Shown piece by piece: positions 10,743-20,314 of a DNA stretch of 64,000 nucleotides. The stretch is taken from NCBI RefSeq assembly GCF_958450345.1, contig NC_088782.1, positions 91,248,858-91,312,857 of the forward strand, read 5' to 3'. The translations under genes and the position numbers were made by a program. This DNA comes from Calliphora vicina (lineage: Eukaryota; Arthropoda; Insecta; Diptera; Calliphoridae). The number at the start of each line of letters is the position of its first letter. The first letter of the stretch is position 1. The notes beneath the pieces were generated by a model, which had not been told where the DNA came from, made no database searches, and saw only the letters and a list, made by a program, of their open reading frames with translations.

Positions 10743-10860
10743 GGGCCATTATTACAACTTGCCTTTATGTTGTCATAATGTGTAATAGTAAAAAGTAACT
10801 TTAAAGCTACATTTTTCTATTACTTAAAGTTACCTTTTACTATTACGAACATAACGACCG
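10743..10860. mobile_element. Harbinger-type MITE, GGGCCATTATTAC family, copy 1 (right end eroded)
   Basis: The left end GGGCCATTATTACAACTTGC is the same as the element at 17069. The right half stops after GAACATAA with most of its TIR missing. TAA stands on both sides (10740-10742, 10861-10863). The core contains the AAAGTTACCTTTTACTATTA segment in inverted duplicate. Confidence 0.7.
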
Positions 10861-11106
10861 TAAATATTTTAAATATATCGTCAGCTGCAAAGTAAACAAT
10901 TGATTTTTAATTCAGTGGTGTCACTTTAATTTTTTTTTGTTTTTACTTTAATAAAAAATAATTCCAAAGTAATTAAGATTTAAACAATTATAAAAATGTG
11001 TATGTATATGGTTATAATTAATTATGTAACTGTTATTAATTTATATCAATATGGCTATCAGAACCTTCTCTTAATTAAGTAAAAAATATATATTTTTTTT
11101 ATTTTT

Positions 11107-11660
11107 TTCGAATTTTGGCGATAATACAGTTTTTGGGTCATTTTGACCCAAAGGAGATACAGGGTTAATTTCCAAAAAAAAAATAATGTAATATTCATTA
11201 ATATAAATAAAAAAATGTATATATTTCTAGAAAACAATGCAGAAAGTTTAGTTTCACCTATTTTAGTTTCACCTATTTATTCCATATAAATACTAAAATT
11301 TTGCATATATCTGAACTTTGACCTCGATGCGCGTCCAGAAATCGTTGTCCGATTTGGCTCAAATTTTCAGCACTTAGGCCCTAATTTTGTAAATCACGTC
11401 ACAAAGTGATATTTATATGGAAAGCAAAAACAAAATTTCAAAAATTTTAAAAAATTGTTTTTGTTTTATATACAAATTCTTAACAGAACAAACGCACCAA
11501 AATTCAAGCGTTGCTTCTTTGCCTTTCATAATTTGAAAATTTGTATATAAAACAAAAACAAATTTTTGAAATTTTGTGACGTGATTTACAAAATTAGGGC
11601 CTTAATTTTTAGGCCTAGTGTCACAATATTCCACCCGGCACTCTTCAAAATTTTAACAAA
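11107..11660. repeat. dispersed repeat shared with 33901-34215
   Basis: From TTTTGGCGATAATACAGTTT onward this matches 33901-34215 in direct orientation, through GACCTCGATGCGCGTCCAG and TAGGCCTAGTGTCACAATAT to CCACCCGGCACTCTT. The only major difference is the MITE at 11377-11601, present here and absent there. No coding capacity. Confidence 0.85.
11377..11601. mobile_element. Harbinger-type MITE, GGCCCTAATTTTG family, copy 2 (empty site known)
   Basis: A 225-bp copy with TTA on each side (11374-11376, 11602-11604). It sits inside the dispersed repeat. The unoccupied homologous site is at 34146-34160, where CAGCAC-TTA-A is continuous. Comparison of the filled and empty sites shows directly that three bases were duplicated on insertion. 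Confidence 0.93.
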
Positions 11661-11692
11661 CATTTTTTTCCATACAACTGATTGTCACATAT

Positions 11693-11990
11693 TAGGGTGA
11701 TCGGCCCGGTTTTTAATAACCGGTTATAACCAGTTTAAAAAATATTCAAAATTCATAAAACTTTTTTAAAACAAATACTTCAACTATTTTAGAAGACTTT
11801 TTGTATTTAGACAAGTGTCACAAGCGATCTGGAAAGCTTGAAAACTTACTCAATGCTTTGTTAACTTTATGCCCTTCAAGTAGACTGAGTGAAAGATCAT
11901 TTTCAATGTTTAGCTTTATAAAACCATAAAAATAAAGCATTTAAACTGTGTTTTATTCCTAAGAGATTATTTTAACCTTCATAACCCAGC
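11693..11990 (+). mobile_element. hAT-type relic with CCGGTTATAACCAG-rich end
   Basis: It begins TAGGGTGATCGGCCCGG, followed by AATAACCGGTTATAACCAG. This resembles the other TAG-starting elements in the window whose ends are arrays of CCGGTT-like words. It encloses the hAT C-terminal fragment at 11789-11929. The right end is not resolved. Confidence 0.5.
11789..11929 (+). pseudogene. hAT transposase C-terminal fragment
   Basis: An uninterrupted 46-codon stretch ends in LLTLCPSSRLSERSFSMFSF and a stop. The motif P-S-S-x-x-x-x-E-R-S-F-S matches the hAT dimerisation region, whose consensus is P-P-S-S-x-x-S-E-R-x-F-S. Everything upstream of it, including the catalytic domain, is missing. It lies just inside a TAGGG-type terminus, consistent with an internally deleted hAT element keeping only its 3' coding end. 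Confidence 0.6.
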
Positions 11991-13032
11991 AGTCCGCAGG
12001 TTATTACAATTTAAAACACATCCCAATGTATTTATTGAAACTATTATGTCAATAGGAAAACATAAAATTTATTTATTTTATTTAATTATTTATTTTTAAT
12101 GCCACAATCACGGTTAAACCACTTGTACTTTCAAAAACACTTTACAATATGAAATTTTTCTCTGAAAGAATAGAAAAAACAAAGAAACACCAAAAAATAA
12201 ATAACGGGACAACGGTGTGTTGTGTGTTTTTCATATTATAAGAAATGTTCGGCTTCAGAAAGAGAAATTTAAGATGATTAAATGTCAGTGGAGTTAGACC
12301 CATCCGACCTTCGCTTACAATGTAAGTGGAGTTGGACCCATCCGACCTTCGCTTACAATGTCGGTAGAGTTGGACCCATATTACGGCCTAGGCCATCGAT
12401 GTGTAAATGTAAGTGGAAACTGAATACAGACTTTGGATTAGTCGCATCTACATTGTCATTGATCTCAGTTGGAAGATGTATGGGGAAAAAATCCGCTGGG
12501 AATGTTAACGATCTTCGGCTCAAATTTAACTCAAATAGAAAATATATATTTAAAAAAAAACCTAACGTAGTTGTTGACATTTCAAATTAAATAAAATTCA
12601 TAAAATATCGAAAATATCAACCACTCACTTTAAGAAAAAATTCAATTTTAATTTCAAAATGGGTCAAATTTGACTCCAAGACCTTGTGAACGCTAAAAGA
12701 AGTAATCAAAATTAGAATTAAAAAGTATTCAAGCGTTTTAAAAAGGCTTATTTTTTGTTATTAAAATACATGTACACTGGTGCATATTCCTATAGACGCA
12801 CTTAATTTTTTTCTGTATTTTTGTTATATCTTTGTTGTTCACCCAAAAGCAAAATTTAACTTTTTTTAATGAGAGACAACTTAACGGTACTTTTTGAAAG
12901 TAAACAAGTTTTTTTTCTTATTCTTGTTGTTTGCCTTAATTATGCGATCAAATGTTCTTGGTGCTATTTTAAGTGGAAGATTCGTATAAACACAGACGTG
13001 AAATTTATTTTTAAAAATTTACCAAAAATAAA
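11930..13032. other. no gene supported; 38-bp tandem repeat at 12284-12378
   Basis: GTNAGTGGAGTTGGACCC followed by ATCCGACCTTCGCTTACAAT starts at 12284, 12322 and 12360 (period 38, third copy partial). It creates a 102-codon plus-strand frame (12282-12590). The peptide resembles nothing I know and its first third is just the repeat, so I do not call it a gene. The rest is AT-rich and empty. Confidence 0.5.
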
Positions 13033-13036
13033 ATAT

Positions 13037-13636
13037 TGTTACGTTTTAACCTTTTCAAAACGCTGGTTTATTTCCTTTAAATAAACCGGATACTTTTGAT
13101 TGCAAATAAAAGCCTTTTAGTAGTTTAAAAATTATTACAACTCTTTATTTATTCAAAATGTACAACAACAACAGAATTAAATAGCCACTCAATGTTTTTT
13201 ATACACGTTTATAAATTCTCAGAATTACAGACACAATTTATAATGTACACGAATTTACTTGAAAAAAAACACAACACACTTTAAGGCACTTAGATGATGT
13301 TTCTTCGAAAAGCGTCTCTGATCAACTAACTAACGACTGCAACCTCTGCCACTATTTATAACACTGCATTACCATCTAGAAAGCTCTTTAACTGTCAAAG
13401 TTCGAATATTCTAAATCATACGCCATCTGTGGTGTACTTTCTACAATGTTCTTTAACTGATTATTCGAACTCGAATACAGCGTTGCCAACTTACAATCAA
13501 ATCAACTGAAAGCTTTTATTTAACAATGCCCACAGATATGTTACAGTTTTACAGCACTGTTACTTGAAAGCATTATGCTACTTTTAAATCAGCCGTTAAA
13601 ATCGTTATATTTGAATTCAAGTACAATTTCGTAACA
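13037..13636 (-). mobile_element. solo LTR (Gypsy-type)
   Basis: The 600-bp stretch starts TGTTACG and ends CGTAACA, with a 4-bp duplication ATAT on both sides (13033-13036, 13637-13640). On the minus strand it has TTATAAATAG (TATA box), then CAGTCGTTAGTTAGTTG (initiator-like) and, near the 3' end, AATAAATAAAG (poly-A signal). This is the normal U3-R-U5 order. No gag/pol is adjacent, so it is the product of LTR-LTR recombination. The 4-bp ATAT target is typical of Gypsy-group elements. Confidence 0.82.
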
Positions 13637-13654
13637 ATATCAATTTTAGTTTTT

Positions 13655-13942
13655 TATACCCTTCACCATGAGTGGCAAGGGTATATATAAGTTTGTCATT
13701 TCGTTTGTAATTTCCACATTTTTTATTTGCGACCCATAAAGTATATATATTCTGGATCGTTATAGATAGCGGAATCGATATAGCCATGTCCGCCTGTGTG
13801 TTGAAATCAACTTTCCGAAGCCCCCAAATAACTTACATACACGATTCATACATCAATATCTCCGAAATTCTTCCACAAATGGCTGAGATATAAGGAAAAA
13901 ACTAGGACAACCTCGATTTTTGACCTATATCTGGATTACTAG
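13655..13942 (-). mobile_element. mini-me-like element, copy B (5' part missing)
   Basis: The minus strand carries the 3' half: the conserved block, a remnant of the CAGA tract reduced to a CACACAGGCGGACATGGC-like stretch, the ATAGGGTCG-like block (decayed) and GGTGAAGGGTATA. It is cut at GGATTACTA by the start of the THAP element at 13943, so copy B is older than or was truncated by that element. It abuts the solo LTR on the other side. Confidence 0.8.
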
Positions 13943-16738
13943 AGGTACGGTCACACACAGCTAATATTTGACGTTTATCGTCAAATATTTCATTGCCTGA
14001 ATCTGACCACAAATAAAATTTAGAGCAAACAACAAAACAGATGATTTTAGTCAAACAAAATTATTTGTCGGCAAACAAAATATTTTCTTAATGTGAACAA
14101 AGTGTGACCACTAGCTACATAAATACCTAAAAAATATATAATTTGATCTTGCAAATATTTTTAAGGTTAAAGCACTTATTTCGAATTGTAAAGTAATCAT
14201 TTTATTAGAGATTTATTGAATGTTGTTATCATATATTGAATTTAAATTTTCACTTTTTGTTTGATCAAACTGCTGCGAAAAAGAATCAGTAAATATATTA
14301 GCCGTGTGGTCACACTATATCAAACACTTTCATAAAATAATTGTTTGATCAAATAGAAAAAAACAGAAAATTATTTGCTCAGCATGGCGGGAAAATAAGA
14401 GGAGATTATTTAAATATTTTTCGTACTAAATTAAAGACACAAATTCACAATTTTTTTTTAAACATAAATACATATTCAATATTTCTTGAATATTTGTTAT
14501 TTAAATTATTTTCACTAAATAATTGCATCAATAAATGAAGTCTTCTTCTTCACATAAAAGTCATTCAGCCTAGGATGACATACTGGGAGAAAAACTAATT
14601 GAAGACATGAAGTCTATGTTGCGATTTTTGCAATTTTATGCGATTTATATTTTTATACGTTTAACATAGTCTGATGTTTGATTATTTTTTATTTATACAT
14701 GGAGTTTGTCTATTTTCAAAATTTAAAATTGCTCATATGTACATATGGAATATTAACTGAAATCAAGGCGTATTAACAAGGTGAGTGCATAAAATCAGCT
14801 GATTCTAAATTCGCCGTAATTTAATGTAGACTATATGTCAAACTTTGTTTATGTTTACATTTTTTATTTTAAAAAAAGCAAGCGAGTATTGTAATTTAAA
14901 AAAATAAACAAATATTTTCTGATATTTAACATTTAAAAAATTGCTGTGAAAATTAAAAATAAAAAAATAATTTGTGAAATTTTGTGAAAATAAATAAATT
15001 TAATATTTAAAAGTGCAATTTAACAATTTAAATAAAAAATGCGCAGCTGCTGGCTATGTAAAAAAAAAGTGGAACGGGGAAATGGGACATTTTTTAATGT
15101 TCCCAAGGAAGAGAAGAGGCGGTCAAAATGGGGTGAAATTTGTAAAATGCAATTCACACCAAATGCACGGATTTGCATTGACCATTTTTCATCCAAGCAA
15201 ATTATAACGTCGGGCCGCAATCGTTATCTTCTGCCCAATGCAGAACCAATTGTACCGAATCAAAACAAACGACTTCAAACTAAAATTTTAATTCGCTTTT
15301 ATTTTGTTTATATTTTAATTCGCCTTGATTTTGACATATTGTCTACATTTGAACAAAAACAAAATGCCTGTTGTTTTTGCCTTGTTGTATTTGTTGCCGG
15401 GACGCACTCACCTTGTTAATTCGCCTTGACTGAAATTTTATACAGATTGAATTTAAAATCAAAGAAAATTTTTTATACATACATAAATAGTATGAATTGA
15501 TTGTAATTAAAAAATAATTCTTAAACATTATGATCTGTTTAATTTTTTTTTTACTGCAGAAGAAGAATATGTCTAATAGCATTTTTCACTTTTCTGATTT
15601 TAGTATCATACAAAAATGTTTATTATAAATTTTTAGATAATGCGATTGAATTGGAATTAATTAAAAATTTATGTAAAAAAGGTAAACATTTCCATAAAAT
15701 TTAACAATATTTGTGAACATGTTCTTATACTGAATGAAAAAAGTTTGGAAAAAGTCGTGTTCGATTAATAATATGTATTAAAAAACCAATAAGCATTTTT
15801 ACTGGAATTCAAGTTGATAGCAAGTGTAATTCAAGCCTTGAGTTATAGTCAAGCAATTGAATTACAGTTGTATTACACTTTATTTCAATAGCATTCTCCA
15901 ATAGAAATGAAACATAAATTCAAGCCATATGTTTTTTGTTTGAAAAATATTTAATATTTCAAATATTTTTCAAGTATAAAACATGATTACATTTCCATTC
16001 AATTTCAATTATGAATTGTGATAGTAATATAATTTAATAAATAAACATTTAATAATTATATTATTAAATTGTTCAAGCTTGTGTTCTTTTCGCGATTTGT
16101 TTTCATTATTTAGCGATTTTTAATTTAAGATATAGCAACACTACTTTTGCGATAACACATGATGCAACAGCTGTTATTTGACGGTGTTTGATCTTGCAAA
16201 TGAATTGCAAGATCAAATAAAAAAATACCCAAAATGCAGGAAAATATTTGCTGTTTAGTGGTCACACATTGGTCACATTACAAGAATGTTTTCATATTGG
16301 CAAATAAATTTGTTTGACCAAATTCAGCTGTTTTCTTGTTTGCAGTGCAAAAATATTTTGTGTTCAAACTAGAAACATAAAATATTTGACGCTTAAATAA
16401 GAGTACTGAAATTTCATAATTCTTTCAAATGTAAAGCAAAATCTGGTAATATTTTACTTTCTAGAGAAGTCTTTTTTATTGATGAAAGAAATTAAAGTTG
16501 TTTTACAGCTTTATTTAATAATTATTTAGAACAAATATTACCATAAATGTGACCACAAGTCAAATATATTCTCCCCTTTGTGTGTTTGATAGTATTTCGG
16601 TGTAGTTTGATTAAACAAATATGGCAAATAAATGTGTACAGTGTGAACACAAAATCAACCCATGAATTATTTGATGTAGTTTTGATCAAACACATGAAAC
16701 ATCTTCTGTCAAATAATTTGCGTAGTCTGACCCTACCT
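13943..16738 (+). mobile_element. 2.8-kb TIR element encoding only a THAP domain
   Basis: Outer ends are AGGTACGGTCACAC and, reverse-complemented on the right, AGGTAGGGTCAGACTACGC. Inverted similarity continues loosely for several hundred bases. The words GTTTGATCAAA, TGGTCACAC and TTGATCTTGCAAAT recur in both arms (e.g. 14141, 14270-14350 and 16188-16330). The right flank is TTAA. The left flank, inside mini-me copy B, does not match, so the duplication is unproven. THAP plus TTAA would suit Kolobok; THAP alone would also suit a P-type element. Apart from 15039-15419 I see no transposase. Confidence 0.65.
15039..15419 (+). CDS. THAP-domain protein of a TIR element
   Basis: The first 80 residues form a THAP zinc finger: MRSCWLCKKK (the CxxC pair), then FFNVPKEEKRRSKWGEICK, ICIDHF (the C-x-x-H pair) and RYLLPNAEPIVP. 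All four expected zinc ligands (C4, C7, C..H in CIDH) and the conserved F, P, W, F and P are present, so this domain is intact and would bind DNA. After about residue 85 the sequence is low-quality (ILIRFYFVYILIRL...) and stops at 126, far short of a THAP transposase (several hundred residues). It may be a truncated transposase, the first exon of a deleted gene, or a short DNA-binding repressor. The ATG at 15039 is preceded by AT-rich leader and fits the normal THAP N-terminus. Confidence 0.72.
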   Translation: MRSCWLCKKKVERGNGTFFNVPKEEKRRSKWGEICKMQFTPNARICIDHFSSKQIITSGRNRYLLPNAEPIVPNQNKRLQTKILIRFYFVYILIRLDFDILSTFEQKQNACCFCLVVFVAGTHSPC

Positions 16739-17065
16739 TTAACGTAACACTTTAGTGCGATTATAGAACATTAAAAACGTGTCATATGTTTTTGACATAA
16801 ACAAACAAATTTAAACAGCTGTTTGAAAGTGTTATCAACACAATTGTTTTAAATACTGTTCAAGCGATTTTATAATTTTTTTTCTGCGATTTAAAAAAAA
16901 ATTTATTCATCATCATTGTGAAGTGCTTCGAAGTGACTTCATATATGTTTATATTAACCCATTAGGAGACAATTATAAATATTATTTATTACCTTGTCAT
17001 ACAGACTTTATTTATTAAAGGTCCGATAACTTAAAAATTAATTAATATTGTATTGTACTTTATAC
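16739..17065. other. no gene seen
   Basis: AT-rich spacer between the THAP element and the MITE at 17069, with stops in all frames. Confidence 0.4.
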
Positions 17066-17068
17066 TAA

Positions 17069-17194
17069 GGGCCATTATTACAACTTGCCTTTATGTTCGT
17101 AATAGTAATAGTTAACTTTAATGGTACCTTTTTCTATTGCTTAAAGTTTCACCTTCACTATTTCGAACATAAAGGCAAGTTGTAATAATGGCGC
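17069..17194. mobile_element. Harbinger-type MITE, GGGCCATTATTAC family, copy 2
   Basis: A 126-bp near-palindrome with ends GGGCCATTATTACAACTTGC / GCAAGTTGTAATAATGGCGC, flanked by TAA (17066-17068, 17195-17197). Same family as 10743-10860, here with both ends. Confidence 0.85.
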
Positions 17195-17434
17195 TAATTT
17201 GTTAATTTAATTTGTCTATACAAAATATTAATTTAATATTTTCAAACTTATTACTTTCGACTATTATTAGTATACATTTTATAAATGCTTGTGTGAACTA
17301 ATTTGTATAATATGTAAATATTACCATAACAATAAAAAAAATTTGTTTTTAGTAAGAATTGTGCTAAATTTCCCAATTATTGATAAATTCACTGACATTT
17401 ATTGTTGTGGGATATGCTAGTTCCTTTGTCCCCT

Positions 17435-17574
17435 TTTACAATGCAGAAATTGAAAGGCAGACATTTTTCTTATTCTCTTTTAAACTAACCTAAACCTGTG
17501 TAATACACAATGTACCTCTTCAACACCTCGCCTTCAAACTTCGTCTGTCTACCTTTCAATTTCTGCATTGTAAA
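17435..17574. mobile_element. short MITE, TTTACAATGCAGAAATTGAA ends
   Basis: About 25-base TIRs (TTTACAATGCAGAAATTGAA, continuing AGGnAGAC) enclose a 90-base centre that includes CTAACCTAAACCTG. No target duplication could be identified, so the superfamily is open. Confidence 0.7.
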
Positions 17575-18550
17575 CGTAGACTATGCGCATTTCACTGGTT
17601 GCTTAAGCCAGATCATCAGGAAACCTTTTCCCAAAAGGCTTTAGAAAAACTAAAGATATTATACAAATCAAACTATAGAGTGAATGAGAATTACAGACAC
17701 TCAAGCTTTATTTGTAAAAATATCAAAGCTTAAACAAAAAATCAACAATAAACAGTGAGTTTATCTATTCTTACATTTTGTTTTTTATTTATGTATTTAT
17801 GTATATTATTGAAATATTTAAAACATTTTTAGAACATTGCAAATATTGTTAAGCGTTCTGAGCATAAGTATTTTTTATACAAGACTTTTAAAAACAACAA
17901 GTTGACAACACCGTTAGTAAATGTCACGTTGAAACGTAAACAAATTCTGTTTTTAACAGGTTCAGACGTTACAGTTACGTTACATTTTCAGGGACAATTG
18001 TTGCAATATTTTTTCTGAATAAAGTGGTACTTAATTACTTCGCAAATATAATAAAAACTTTTTACAAATCTGACTTTTTCATCAGCCACACAGTGTTTTG
18101 ATTTCATATAACGATTGGCAGTTTTCGTACAGACATGAAATTTGGTACACTTACTTAAACTGATAAAAGATAGTCAAATCAGAACAATAAATTTCTGGAA
18201 CATTTTTAACGTTTTGACCAAATTTGGATGAATTCGGTACAAGGACATACAAGATCACAAATGTCCTTTTTCAAAAATTAAAGAAAATTTTACAAAAACT
18301 TAAATTTTCATAATGTAAATGACACAGTTATAACATTCCCAATATGACAATAAAATATTGTTTCGGAATAGGAGGAAGAACGTACCCATATTATTTACTT
18401 ACATAAATGGCTTAACCTTCATATAAAAAAAGTTTTTTACTTTGTAAATTTAATACAATTTAAAAAAATTTAATAATATCAAAATTTTATTGCATCAGTA
18501 TAATTTTACATTGAAAAGTTAATTTTAGGAAACACTTGTTTAAAATACTG
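17575..18550. other. no gene seen
   Basis: AT-rich sequence, no supported exon. Phrases such as CGTACAGACATGAAATTTGG are of the diffuse-repeat type. Confidence 0.4.
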
Positions 18551-19689
18551 TTAGGTGTTTTGTCTAATATATTTAGCAATGGAACTTCTGCTGAAGTTTC
18601 TGTTACGGTAATATCCTCCGGAATATTTTTTTTCAGTTTCTAAAATTAAGTAATAAGTCGGGAAACAATCTTCATGAATAGAATTCACTACTTTTCTCAT
18701 CATATTATATTGCCTAACAGATAGATAAATGTCTATATATAGAGCTAATGCTTGTTCCATCGATAACTTGCTAAAACGGGGGTCAGATGGCATGTATGCT
18801 TGTGTTTTGTGCCATGTATTGGGACATTTTTCCATATGTAAACATATACATACCGTGTGATCCATATGAAACTTTGTGTAAGTAAAATACATGTGTATTA
18901 CTCGTGACATTTTTGGCAATTAGAGCATGTTCTATTTTCGTGTGTATAACAGTGTTGTATTTTGAAATACAACACTGTGTGAGTGCAAAATAAAAAAACA
19001 AAACAAAAAATAGTAAAGAAAAATCATAACAAAATAAATTTCATTGCATTAAATATATTTATTGTGATTTAAAAATGTTTAAATATATTGTTAAAAACAA
19101 CAAACATATAAACTAATAGAGGTTATGTCACGTGCAATTACATATGTACGTTTGAACGTGGAAATTATGAATCGTATGTATAATGTGAACTTTGACATAC
19201 ACATGGAATTCCATATGTATCGAATACATGTCCCAATTAGAGATGCTAATCGGGACTGATTTTTGAAAATCCCGGGGTTCGGGATTTGGTAAAAAATCCC
19301 GAAATCCCGACCCGGGAAAGAAACGTACATAATTATATCTTTACAATTGAAAGAAAATTTTTTGTTTTGCAATTAATTTATATTAGACAGTAAAAATCAT
19401 AAAATACTTGCATGAGTACATTATATAAGAAGAAATAACAATAAATACTACATTAGGGTGTGTGTGTCGATTTTTTTCACGAAAAATCGTATAGCAGAAA
19501 ATTCTAAGAAATTTTCCACAAGAAACCATAAGTCTAAAATCAAATCCTATCTTGCGAATTTCGTCTTTTATCCAATGATATTTCAGTATTTTTTTTTATT
19601 GGATAAAATATGAAATGACAGGCAAATCCCGGTATAACGAACGATATGACAACATATCGTTAAATTGAATAATTCGTTATATCGAGATG

Positions 19690-19900
19690 ATTTTTTTTTT
19701 AATTTTGGACAACTTTTTATATTTTGGAATTTAACTAAACCTATGTCGTTTTGATCCCTAGGTTGGATGAGCGGTGTGACATTAGGAGGCAAGAATATCG
19801 TTCAAATTTGTATATCTTTAGTAGTTTTTACTAATTGTTCTTCTGGAGGATGGCTTGGTGTATTTGCCACGATTAATATAAGGGATTTCGATTCTGAAAA
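19690..19900 (-). pseudogene. Tigger/pogo transposase fragment
   Basis: Minus-strand codons give ILIVANTPSHPPEEQLV and, after one stop, FLPPNVTPLIQPRDQNDI. These are the two hallmark blocks of DDE_1-type (Tigger/pogo, jerky-like) transposases: L-L-x-D-N-x-P-S-H-P and L-P-P-N-x-T-x-L-I-Q-P-M-D-Q-x-V-I. The catalytic aspartate of the first block is replaced by alanine, an internal stop separates the blocks, and nothing upstream is left, so it is non-functional. Confidence 0.75.
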
Positions 19901-20159
19901 TGATTCAAACTGTAGAAAATTAAACTCGGACAAACATTAAAAAAAAAAACAGATTTTGAAGATTCCACTTAATTTGTTTAAAGATAATTTACAGAAAAAA
20001 CTTAGTCACGAAAAAATGTTTGTATTTATTTTCTTCAAAATACATGTTGAGAATTTTGTTATTCCATATTTCATTCATTCATTCATTCATCTAAATTTTT
20101 AGTTTTTCGTTCAATGAAATTCTTCTACGGTTTTCCATATTTAATTCACGTGAATTATA

Positions 20160-20314
20160 GCCTGTTTCACAATATCGAATGAAAGATTTCGTTCACATTC
20201 TAAGCGGAAGAAATCTGATTTTGGATTCCTTAAGTTCATGCTAATGTGAACGAATCAGTTTTCTTTTGCTTAGAATGCGAACGAAATCTTTCATTCGATA
20301 TTGTGAAAACAAGC
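20160..20314. mobile_element. palindromic MITE inside the Tigger relic
   Basis: About 45-base arms (TTTCACAATATCGAATGAAA continuing GATTTCGTTCACATTC) are inverted across a 60-base centre. Ends GCCTGTTT / AAAACAAGC. No clear target duplication. Innermost layer of the stack. Confidence 0.75.

Noticed and set aside
13943..13960. 8-bp P-type target duplication for the THAP element
   Set aside because: Flanks (ATTACTAG versus TTAACGTA) do not match; the left side may have been rearranged, so no duplication is claimed.
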